Notes under the pieces: model-generated
Seen by the model: the letters and a program-made list of their open reading frames with translations, nothing else
Told to the model about the DNA's origin: nothing
Databases searched by the model: none
Assembly: GCF_032917945.1 (NCBI RefSeq)
Contig: NZ_CP136624.1
Location: 1,364,001 to 1,428,000, forward strand
DNA length: 64,000 bases
Direction of reading: 5' to 3'
DNA from: Bradyrhizobium sp. sBnM-33
GTDB lineage: Bacteria; Pseudomonadota; Alphaproteobacteria; Rhizobiales; Xanthobacteraceae
Made by a program: the position numbers and the translations under genes
In this document: positions 8,766-16,176 of the stretch, in pieces
How the letters are laid out: each line of letters begins with the position of its first letter
Numbering within the stretch: position 1 is the stretch's first letter

Positions 8766-10355
8766 GTGACGATTGCCCAGCCCCATAAAAGCAAAGCCAG
8801 TCCCGCCACGCAGCCGTGGCTTGCCGTGGCGCTGCTGATTGCCGCATTGACGGCGATGCGCTTCGTCTATGCAAGCGTGCTCGATCTGCGTACCGACGAG
8901 GCCTATTACTGGACCTGGTCGAAGGAGAGCGCGCTCGCTTTTCTCGATCATCCGCCGGGCATCGCCTGGCTGATCCGGTTCGGCACCGCGATTTTCGGCG
9001 ACACCAATCTCGGCGTGCGGTTCGGCGGCATCGTCGCGATGCTGATCACGCAGCTTCTGCTCGCCGACATCGTCCGGCGCGTGACGCATGACGTGCGTGC
9101 CGTCATCTTTGCGGTGCTGTTGCCGGAAGCGGCGCTGTATTACGGGCTGCTGATGGCGAAGGTCGCGCCCGACACCGCGATGATCCCGTTTGCGGTCGCG
9201 ATGCTGTGGGCGCTGGTGCGGCTCAACGAGAGCGGCAACCCGCGCTGGTGGCTTGCCGCGGGACTGTTTGCAGGACTGGCGCTGCTGTCGAAGTTCACCG
9301 CGATCATGCTGCTGCCGGCGGTGATCGCATTTGTGCTGGTACCGGACTGGCGGCGGCGCTGGCTGCTCAGCCAGTATCCATGGCGGGCAGCGCTGATCGC
9401 GGTGATCGTGTTCTCGCCAGTCTTGATCTGGAACGCGCAACATGACTGGGCTTCGTTCCGTTTCCAGTTCGTGCGCGCGGTTGCGACCCACCAACTGTCG
9501 CTGCGTACCGTCGGCGAATTCATCGGCCTGCAGTTCGGGCTCGTCGGCTTCGTGCTGCTGCCGGTGGTGCTCTCCGGCGTCACGCTGACGGCGTGGCGCG
9601 GCTATCGCACGCGCGAGCCGGTCGCGATCCTGCTGTCGACCGCCGTGCTCGTGCCCTTCCTCTATTTCCTCTGGAAGTCGCTGACGCTCCGCGTCGGCGA
9701 CACCTGGCCGATGTTTTTGTGGCCCGCCGGCTTTGCCGCGACCGCCATCAATCTCGTCATGCTGCCGCGTGAGGGCTGGCCAGACTGGATCGTGAAGTCG
9801 ACGTTCTTGTGGGCGAGGGTGGCCGTCATCTCCGGCATCGCTTTCGTGGTCGGCGTGTTCTTCTATTACGTCGCGGCACCCTGGAATTTCATCGGCAGGA
9901 CCGATCCCGTCGGCGGCGAGGCCGGCTATGAGCAGGTCGCGGCCCGCGCCCGCGAGCAGTTGCAGAAGACCGGCGCGACCTGGATCGCGACGTCGGATTA
10001 TCGCACCTATGCAATGCTGCGCTGGCATTTCAAAGGGCAGGTGCCGGTCATCCAGATCAACGAGCGTGGACGGTTTCAAGGCTTTCGCGATCCCGGCATG
10101 AACCTGATCAAGGATCATCCCGGCCTCTATGTCGCCCGCGAGCCGGACCACCGCCTGCCGCTGTGGGATCTCACCACCGCGAAGCGGCAGCCGCTGGAGC
10201 GGGTCGAGCGCGTCTGGCGCGGGATGGTGATGGATACCTATGCGCTGGAAAAACTGAACGGCTGGACGCCCGAACTCTCGCCGGCGCAGGATTCGCCGCT
10301 GTTCCGCTGGCGCGTGCTGGCAGGGATGATGCGGTTTGATGCCAGCCTCTCGTGA
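8766..10355 (+). CDS. GT39/ArnT-like membrane glycosyltransferase
   Basis: A polytopic protein of about 529 residues (GTG at 8766 with GAGAAAG 8 bases upstream; TTG at 8730 would add 12 residues). After the first helix comes LRTDEAYYWTWS, the acidic loop of PMT/ArnT-type enzymes that binds the polyprenyl-phosphate sugar donor, then FLDHPPGIAWLIRFG. About ten further hydrophobic helices and a C-terminal soluble part follow. Such enzymes transfer a sugar to a lipid or protein in the periplasm; the acceptor is unknown. A long antisense frame exists but lacks family features. Confidence 0.85.
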   Translation: MTIAQPHKSKASPATQPWLAVALLIAALTAMRFVYASVLDLRTDEAYYWTWSKESALAFLDHPPGIAWLIRFGTAIFGDTNLGVRFGGIVAMLITQLLLADIVRRVTHDVRAVIFAVLLPEAALYYGLLMAKVAPDTAMIPFAVAMLWALVRLNESGNPRWWLAAGLFAGLALLSKFTAIMLLPAVIAFVLVPDWRRRWLLSQYPWRAALIAVIVFSPVLIWNAQHDWASFRFQFVRAVATHQLSLRTVGEFIGLQFGLVGFVLLPVVLSGVTLTAWRGYRTREPVAILLSTAVLVPFLYFLWKSLTLRVGDTWPMFLWPAGFAATAINLVMLPREGWPDWIVKSTFLWARVAVISGIAFVVGVFFYYVAAPWNFIGRTDPVGGEAGYEQVAARAREQLQKTGATWIATSDYRTYAMLRWHFKGQVPVIQINERGRFQGFRDPGMNLIKDHPGLYVAREPDHRLPLWDLTTAKRQPLERVERVWRGMVMDTYALEKLNGWTPELSPAQDSPLFRWRVLAGMMRFDASLS

Positions 10356-10358
10356 GGC

Positions 10359-10499
10359 CGTCATCCCCCGCGTATGCGGGGGATCCAGTACGCTGCGGCT
10401 TCTCGATTCAATCACTGACGTCTCTGGGATACTGGATCACCCGCTGGAGCCTGTCATCGGGCGCGCATTCGCGCGACCCGTTGGCGGGTGATGACAGTT
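10359..10499. repeat. Paired palindromic intergenic repeats downstream of the glycosyltransferase
   Basis: A hairpin CCCCCGCG-TATGCGGGGG at about 10364-10383 is followed by GATCCAGTA and, about 45 bases on, the inverse TACTGGATC, then a second GGCGGGTGATGACAG arm near 10484-10498. This matches a common Bradyrhizobium intergenic repeat. The first hairpin could also terminate the glycosyltransferase transcript, though it lacks a T run. Confidence 0.65.
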
Positions 10500-10576
10500 G
10501 AATGTGCGTTCGCGATCTCGCCGCATCATTCGCGCGAGTTTTGCCTTTAGAACTTGCCGCCCTCTCATTCAGAGGG

Positions 10577-10688
10577 CGCAGGGAAGACCGGGTGCGCGCT
10601 GCACCCGCGGTCTCGCGTGCGATTTGCGCAAACAAAAGTGCACACGAGCATACAGGTACAGCGGGAGCATCCCGGCCTTCCCTGCGCA
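10577..10688. repeat. Inverted repeat, Bradyrhizobium intergenic type
   Basis: Arm GCGCAGGGAAGACCGGG at 10577-10592 is mirrored by CCCGGCCTTCCCTGCGC at 10671-10687, with one mismatch and about 80 bases of spacer containing another small palindrome. From memory the same arms recur in Bradyrhizobium and Rhodopseudomonas intergenic spaces. It marks the last core-like sequence before the integrase. Confidence 0.6.
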
Positions 10689-10830
10689 AGAGAAAATAAA
10701 TATCCCGATGGATTTCCAGAGAGGCATATGGAAAGCCTAAGCTATTGATCGGCCACGAACTCTCCCCATACCATGCCACTCGGTTCTGTTGGCACTCCCA
10801 CACACCATTGGGACAAAATCGGGGACACAC

Positions 10831-12093
10831 ATGGCACGCAACGTTCGCTACTCCAGCCTTGAGACGCGCACGGCGCGGCTGAAGCTCGCCGTTCGGCGGA
10901 AGCCGTACAGCGGTCCGTCGCTCGCGCGCGGCGTCTCGCTGATGTACAGGCGCAACGTGACGAGCGGCTCTTGGGTGGTCAAGGCCAGTGACGGCCACGG
11001 AGCATACTGGACAAAGGTCGTCGGAATCGCCGACGACTACGACGACGCCAACGGCAAGAATGTGCTGGACTTCTTTCAAGCGCAGGGCGTGGCGAAACAA
11101 CTCGCGCGCGGCGGCGAGGACGGCAGCGACGACACCGCACCGATTACGGTCGATGGAGCGCTCAAGGACTACAGGCGTGATCTCGAAGCGCGCGGAGCGA
11201 ATGCGTACAACGCTCAATCACCGCGCGCGCATTTGACACCGGTGCTACTGGCTAAACCAGTGCAACTGCTTAACGCGCACGAGCTGAAAAAATGGCGCGA
11301 CGGTCTTCTCGGCAAGGTCGCACCGGCCACAGTCAATCGCATTTGCAGATGCCTATGCGCCGCCTTGGAATTGGCGCGACAGCACGACGAGCGCATTCAG
11401 AACCGGCAAGCATGGGAAATTGGGCTGGCTGCTCTGCCGGACGCTCAAGAGGCGCGCAACGTCATCTTGTCGGACGATAAGGTTCGCGAATTCGTCAGCG
11501 CCTGCTATGGCCTTGAACATCAGTTTGGGCTGCTGGTTGATACGTTGGCAATAACTGGCGCACGACCAAGCCAAGCGGTTCGGCTCCGCGTCGAGGACCT
11601 GCACTATCATCCCGTCCGACCGAAACTGATGATGCCCAAGTCCGGCAAAGGCGGCGGTAGAAATCGCGCCGCTAAGAAGAACGAGCGGTACAGCGTGCCC
11701 ATCACCGTGCAGCTCGCGGCGAAGCTGAAGGCAGCAGTCAAAGGCCGTGCATACGATGCACCTCTATTGCTACAAAGCGATGGCAGACCTTGGGACCGCA
11801 ACCCTGGGCAGAACTATCACCGGCAGGTTGACAAGGCCGTCGCTGCCACCGGCCTCGATCCAGCCGTTGTAACGATATACGCGCTACGGCATTCGAGCAT
11901 CGTGCGAATGCTGCTGCAGAACGTTCCAATCAGGTTGGTTGCATCGCTTCATAATACAAGCGTCATAATGATTGAACGAACCTACTCGAGGTTTATCACC
12001 GAACACACTGACGATATCTCGCGCAAGGCGCTGCTGCAGCATGAGGAGCCGCAAGCAGGCAACGCCGACAACATTATTGCCTTGGCGAGATGA
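10831..12093 (+). CDS. Tyrosine recombinase / phage-type integrase
   Basis: A 420-residue protein. ATG 10831 is preferred; 14 more codons are open upstream. An N-terminal Arg/Lys-rich arm-binding region is followed by a SAM-like core-binding domain and a catalytic domain. Box I Arg is in TGARPSQAVRL (about R245), box II reads YALRHS (R353; the usual first His is Tyr), and the nucleophile Tyr is in ERTYSRFI (about Y385). It should catalyse site-specific integration and excision. It is the first gene of the element and points into it. Nothing in the sequence identifies its attachment site with certainty. Confidence 0.9.
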   Translation: MARNVRYSSLETRTARLKLAVRRKPYSGPSLARGVSLMYRRNVTSGSWVVKASDGHGAYWTKVVGIADDYDDANGKNVLDFFQAQGVAKQLARGGEDGSDDTAPITVDGALKDYRRDLEARGANAYNAQSPRAHLTPVLLAKPVQLLNAHELKKWRDGLLGKVAPATVNRICRCLCAALELARQHDERIQNRQAWEIGLAALPDAQEARNVILSDDKVREFVSACYGLEHQFGLLVDTLAITGARPSQAVRLRVEDLHYHPVRPKLMMPKSGKGGGRNRAAKKNERYSVPITVQLAAKLKAAVKGRAYDAPLLLQSDGRPWDRNPGQNYHRQVDKAVAATGLDPAVVTIYALRHSSIVRMLLQNVPIRLVASLHNTSVIMIERTYSRFITEHTDDISRKALLQHEEPQAGNADNIIALAR

Positions 12094-12316
12094 AGCCACA
12101 ACGAACTTACGAGCGGGTCGTGATCCAGCGCCATCGTCAGTCTGAAGATTTCTGCTTCTGACTGGAGCAGATGGCAACGCCCTGCAAGTCTCTGAGTTGT
12201 TGGATCAGATTTGAAGAGTCGGTGCTAGTATGCCCAAACTCAGCAACAGATCGGGAGGTCGGCGTCGATCACCCGGAGTATCGCCGGTCCGCGACTCGCA
12301 AGTCCGTTCCGTTCAC

Positions 12317-13003
12317 ATGACTAGCTTCATGACATTTACCGCTCTCTCTAACGCGCAATGGGAGGCCATTCGTTCGACCCGCACCAACTGGCCGAACGGA
12401 ATCGATTACCGGCGTGAGATCGAGCGGATCGGACAAGACTATTGGGATGCGCAAGCTGCCAGGGAGATTTGGGTCAAGCGATTGCAGGGAAAACAACCGG
12501 CAAAGCAGCGGGAGAAAATCCACAAGGCGTGGATATCATCGCAACAGCTGCGGACCGCTCTGGCAGCACTGGGTAATGACGGCCTGCTCGATGATGATTT
12601 CCCCTATCCCGATCTCGAGTCACCGGAGAATAGGCTTGAAGCGTGGCTCTCTGAGTATGATCTTTGGGTTCGGCCATTTGCCGGCAAGAGCAACCCGATT
12701 CAGGCGGAACTAGAATGGCGCTTGCTGGCCCTTTGGAAGAAGGCCGGCGGGAAGCTGGTTTTTACGAGGGAGCAGGAACCTGGGATGCGGCGACCGACCA
12801 AGCCTGTTCGCAGGCTACTGCGCGAGCCAGGCACTCCCTACGGACCCTTGATAGATTTTCTCACGCACACCCTCCACGCCATTCTTGGTAGGTCTCTCAC
12901 TCCATCCGGGATTGCCGGAATCATCGACCGTCATCGAGGGCGACGACCACCACACGATCCCTTCCTGATGTACGCGATGCGAGTCCGAATCATCGGGTCG
13001 TGA
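12317..13003 (+). CDS. Hypothetical protein of the integrative element
   Basis: Not recognised. From ATG 12317 it has 228 residues (an upstream ATG at 12230 would give 257 with a basic, low-complexity extension). It is rich in Trp and charged residues, with segments RTNWPNGIDYRREIERIGQDYWD and LIDFLTHTLHAILGRSLTPSG, predicted helical and without signal or membrane segments. The C-terminal part ends in a basic stretch IIDRHRGRRPP. It is codirectional with the integrase, about 220 bases after it. Confidence 0.55.
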   Translation: MTSFMTFTALSNAQWEAIRSTRTNWPNGIDYRREIERIGQDYWDAQAAREIWVKRLQGKQPAKQREKIHKAWISSQQLRTALAALGNDGLLDDDFPYPDLESPENRLEAWLSEYDLWVRPFAGKSNPIQAELEWRLLALWKKAGGKLVFTREQEPGMRRPTKPVRRLLREPGTPYGPLIDFLTHTLHAILGRSLTPSGIAGIIDRHRGRRPPHDPFLMYAMRVRIIGS

Positions 13004-13198
13004 TTCGCCCGAGTCATCCGGCTACACGAGCAATTAACGAGCAAAATTCAAATCTGCCGCAAGACATTGAATTGCAATGATGTTTCGCCACTTCCTTTAT
13101 CGATCCTGCACTGAGCATCGATCGTAAACTTATCTGAGCAGATCAACTGCGCTTCATTGCCTCCTACGCGCAACCATACAGTAGGAGCAGATAACACG

Positions 13199-13441
13199 AT
13201 GGCCCGCCCTGAGATTACTGGCCGTAAGATAGCATCGCTGGACGCCGCGGAAGCGGACGCCTTTTCGGTCAAAGAATTTTGTCGCCGCAACGGCATCTCT
13301 GTGCAGCTGTTCTACAAACTCCGCAACCAGATGCCCCGCACGTTCAACGTCGGGACGCGCGTGCTGATTTCCAAGGAAGCGGCTGCTGCATGGCGTCGCG
13401 AGCGCGAGCAGGCGGCGGAGGCAGCTAACGGCATCGCCTAG
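13199..13441 (+). CDS. Small helix-turn-helix (excisionase/MerR-like) DNA-binding protein
   Basis: An 80-residue protein. ATG 13199 follows TAGGAG at about 13181-13186. The core FSVKEFCRRNGISVQLFYKLRNQMPRTF looks like the winged helix of excisionases and phage regulators, in which a sequence-reading helix (SVQLFYKL) is followed by a wing (GTRVLIS), then an Ala/Glu-rich tail. It could direct excision or act as a replication/transcription regulator of the element. Function is inferred from fold-like pattern and position only. Confidence 0.7.
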   Translation: MARPEITGRKIASLDAAEADAFSVKEFCRRNGISVQLFYKLRNQMPRTFNVGTRVLISKEAAAAWRREREQAAEAANGIA

Positions 13442-13509
13442 TTAGCGCGGAAAGAAACGGCGGCGCGCCGGCCGCTCTCTCCAATTTCTCTCTCACGGAA
13501 TCTCTTAGA

Positions 13510-14168
13510 ATGTTTGTCAGCAATACCAGCGCGCTCACGGGCGCGCCAACCTGTAACGATTTCCCCGAGCAGGAAACCGCCGGACGGGTTTTCCATCCAC
13601 TGCCGGCGCACAGCTACGATCTGATCGTTATCGATCCGCCGTGGCCGTTCGCAACATGGAGTGCGGCTGGGGAAGGCAAGTCCGCATCGAAGCATTATCG
13701 CGTGATGACGCTTCCGACATCAAGGCGTTGCCGGTCCGTGATTTGTTGAAGGACAACGCTGTTGTTCTCCTCTGGACGACCGGCGCGATGCTTTCGCACG
13801 GGGTGGCCGTTATGGAGGCGTGGGGCATCACCTTCAAAACCGAGCTTGCCTGGCGCAAGGTCACGCGCAACGGCAAAGTGCGCATGGGCTGCGGCTTCTG
13901 GGCGCGCAGCATGCATGAGCCTATCCTGCTGGGCACGGTCGGCAAGCCGAGCAAATTCACGCTGCCGTCTTGCTTCGACGGAATCGCGCGCGAGCACAGC
14001 CGCAAACCGGATGAATTCTACCGCATGATCACGGACCGGACGCCGAACCTGCGGCGTGCCGACGTGTTCGCTCGCGAAAAGCGCAAAGGCTGGGACGTTT
14101 GGGGTGACGAGGTCGAGAAATTCTCGCCGGCTGCCAGTGAGCAGCCACCCCTTAGCTTCACCTCTTAA
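13510..14168 (+). pseudogene. MT-A70 family adenine DNA methyltransferase, frameshifted
   Basis: Two overlapping frames make one MT-A70 protein. The first (13510 to about 13710) supplies the catalytic DPPW motif in YDLIVIDPPWPFATW (residues 42-45). The second (about 13711 to 14168) supplies DIKALPVRDLLKDNAVVLLWTT, AWRKVTRNGKVRMGCGFWARSMHE and REHSRKPDEFYRMI. The switch lies near GACGCTTCCGACATC at 13705-13719, where one extra base would restore a 219-residue protein. MT-A70 enzymes methylate adenine N6 at sites such as GANTC-like or phage-specific motifs. It is either a sequencing indel or a real lesion, since both halves keep conserved residues. Confidence 0.85.
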
Positions 14169-14181
14169 AAGGAGACTAGGT

Positions 14182-14385
14182 ATGAAGAAACCTAACGGAA
14201 ACCGTCGCGAGTATTCGATTCATTCACTCTTCGGCGTGCTCTCCATAGCAGAGGGCTTGCTCTGCCCGAGCTGCAATCGCGCTATTCAGAGCTACGACTT
14301 GGAGTCGATCTATCGGTCTGCTTTTCAGATCAATTGTGGCGGTTGCCACCGTACGCTGCTCGCTTACGAGGAGCCGCGGAAGTGA
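14182..14385 (+). CDS. Small zinc-ribbon protein
   Basis: A 67-residue protein. ATG 14182 follows AAAGGAG, 9 bases upstream. Two CxxC pairs, CPSC (about residue 33) and CGGC (about 55), are spaced like a zinc ribbon. The rest is short basic N-terminal sequence. Its stop overlaps the GTG start of the sliding clamp gene (GTGA), so the two are translationally coupled. Its partner or nucleic-acid target is unknown, but coupling to the clamp suggests a replication or transcription accessory role. Confidence 0.7.
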   Translation: MKKPNGNRREYSIHSLFGVLSIAEGLLCPSCNRAIQSYDLESIYRSAFQINCGGCHRTLLAYEEPRK

Positions 14386-15488
14386 AACTCTCGGCTCCAG
14401 CTTGCGTGCTTTCCGATGCGATCTCGCTTGCGAGCGTGATCAAGCGGGGCGGCAATAGCCCGTGCTTCGCGCATCTCGCCACGACTGGGGACGCCGTCTC
14501 TATCACGTGCACCGAGAATACAGTGGGCACGATCGCGACCAGCGTCTCCCCAACGATCCAAGAACCGGGCGAGATTGCCGTTTCCATAGCTCGTCTTGCC
14601 ACTCTTCTTTCCAGCTTCACGGCCGACGCGATCGTCGACATCGAAGGGACCACCGGCGCAGTTAACGTGGTCTCTGGCACTAGCCGTTTACGATTGCCGG
14701 CTGTTTCGGTTGTCGAATCGCCAGCGGCAATTACCATCGATCAAGAGGTTGGACGTGTCGAGATCAGCAGCGCCGACCTTCTCCAACTCCTGGAGCCACT
14801 CGCAGTAGCGGACCGCACCAGGTTGCAGCTAACAGGCGTTTTTCTGCACGGCGTCGGCCATCAGCTCGTCGCGGTTTCCACGGACGGAATCAGGTTGATC
14901 CGTACGAGCGTTGCCGCCTCCACGTTCTCGGAGGACCGTACTCTCATTGTGCCTACCGAGGTTGGCATTGTGGTGCGCCGGCTGTTGCAAAAGGCTGGTG
15001 CATCTCGCGTTACGCTTCGGCGATCCCGTAGCCTGATTGCCTTTGAAGCTCCGTCTTTCAGCTTCACCGCTCGCTTGATCGATTCCAGTTTCCCGGCTTA
15101 TGAAGGCTTGATTCCACCGCCCGCACCAAACTCAGTTTTCTGCAACCGTGGCGACTTGCTCGCAGCACTGTCGCGGCTCGGCGCCGCCGCTTCGAGCAAT
15201 GACACCGCGCTGGTTGCACTATCCTGGGGAGACGGCCGATGCCTGGACCTTCACCTGGCACGACGCCCGCTTGATGGTGCCGATGTCATTGCGGCCGAAG
15301 TGCATGGCAGTGCGGAGGCTGCGCTTTCGCTTCCGCAATTCGCAGCGTTGCTAAAGGAATTTAGTGACGAGCACGTCCTGCTCGAAACTGCAAACGAATT
15401 GCCGGTTGTGATCTGTGGTGCGAGCGAGAAGCTGGCGCTCATCGTCCGCTCGAAATGGAACTTCGGTAGTCGCGGGAGAAGGACATGA
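14382..15488 (+). CDS. DNA polymerase III beta-clamp-like protein (DnaN paralogue)
   Basis: A 368-residue protein from the GTG at 14382. The length and three-repeat layout match bacterial beta clamps. Diagnostic pieces are VSTDGIRL (the TDGHRLA motif of domain 2), RTLIVPTEVGIVVRRLL, and ARLIDSSFPAYEGLIP (the RLIEGxFPDY motif). The C-terminus ends LALIVRSKW rather than the usual PMR, so the partner-binding pocket may differ. It would be a processivity ring on DNA for the element's own polymerase or a hijacker of the host one. Host DnaN is not in the window. It stands just upstream of the primase gene. Confidence 0.85.
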   Translation: MKLSAPACVLSDAISLASVIKRGGNSPCFAHLATTGDAVSITCTENTVGTIATSVSPTIQEPGEIAVSIARLATLLSSFTADAIVDIEGTTGAVNVVSGTSRLRLPAVSVVESPAAITIDQEVGRVEISSADLLQLLEPLAVADRTRLQLTGVFLHGVGHQLVAVSTDGIRLIRTSVAASTFSEDRTLIVPTEVGIVVRRLLQKAGASRVTLRRSRSLIAFEAPSFSFTARLIDSSFPAYEGLIPPPAPNSVFCNRGDLLAALSRLGAAASSNDTALVALSWGDGRCLDLHLARRPLDGADVIAAEVHGSAEAALSLPQFAALLKEFSDEHVLLETANELPVVICGASEKLALIVRSKWNFGSRGRRT

Positions 15489-15573
15489 GGGTCCATGTCC
15501 GCGGATCCGCACCAAATTCCAAGATGCACTGTGCAGCGCCCGTATCAAGCTCGAGCGGTCGGGAGCATTGCTG

Positions 15574-16176
15574 ATGGATCAGGGTGCTGACCAACACAAC
15601 AAGAACCAAGTGTGTCCGCAGATCACGCTGATCACCAAGCGCGGTACGCCTGCGCTGATGTCGAAAAGCATTTCGCTGGACGAGGCGGGTAAGCTGCACA
15701 GCGATGCGTCCGAATGCCGGATGGTGCACGGCACGGCAGCTCGCGCGTTCGCGGCAACAGCGAGCGACCTCGTTCTTATCATCGCGAGCTGTGGTTCAGA
15801 TCAGGCCATCGCGCTTGGTCGCTTAAAAGATGAGCTCCCTGACCGTGTGGAGATCACTGTACCGAGCAGACTTGACCGTCATCCTGGTGCCATTACTCGC
15901 TCCCGTAAGTTCATCGATTATCGGCCGGGAAGTCCTGCCTGGGTGCTCATCGATTTCGATGCAAAAGCAATGCCTGAACAGGTGGCTGCCCGGATCGAAG
16001 TCGTAGGTGGCATGTGGAACGCCTTGTTGACGGTGGCGCCAGAACTGGCGGCTGTTGCGCGAGTTTCCCGGGCGAGCACCACGGCGGGTCTTTCCCGCAG
16101 CGACACCCTTGAGCCAATTCCTGGCTCCAATGGTATGCACCACTACGGGATGGTAGAGACGTCGAACGGTTCTTGA
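15574..16176 (+). CDS. AEP primase-polymerase, N-terminal piece
   Basis: A 200-residue piece from ATG 15574 that ends where the next frame begins. It contains the acidic motif LIDFD (D127, D129) and the motif GSNGMHHY (H189) of archaeo-eukaryotic primases. The third motif (LIDRMVG) lies in the following frame, so both pieces are one protein: DVERFLKDLHERCW continues after a frame change just before 16158. The loss is one base modulo three, possibly more. The intact protein would have about 1,100 residues. It would synthesise primers or DNA for element replication. Confidence 0.75.
   Translation: MDQGADQHNKNQVCPQITLITKRGTPALMSKSISLDEAGKLHSDASECRMVHGTAARAFAATASDLVLIIASCGSDQAIALGRLKDELPDRVEITVPSRLDRHPGAITRSRKFIDYRPGSPAWVLIDFDAKAMPEQVAARIEVVGGMWNALLTVAPELAAVARVSRASTTAGLSRSDTLEPIPGSNGMHHYGMVETSNGS

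Noticed and set aside
8709..10415. Long minus-strand frame (568 codons) opposite the glycosyltransferase
   Set aside because: The translation is His/Gln/Arg-rich low-complexity sequence typical of antisense frames in GC-rich DNA; the plus strand has clear helices and the TDEAYYW motif.
10441..10830. Left attachment site matching the tRNA half at 22.4 kb
   Set aside because: No match longer than a few bases to the T arm or acceptor strand could be found; the region holds only intergenic palindromes.
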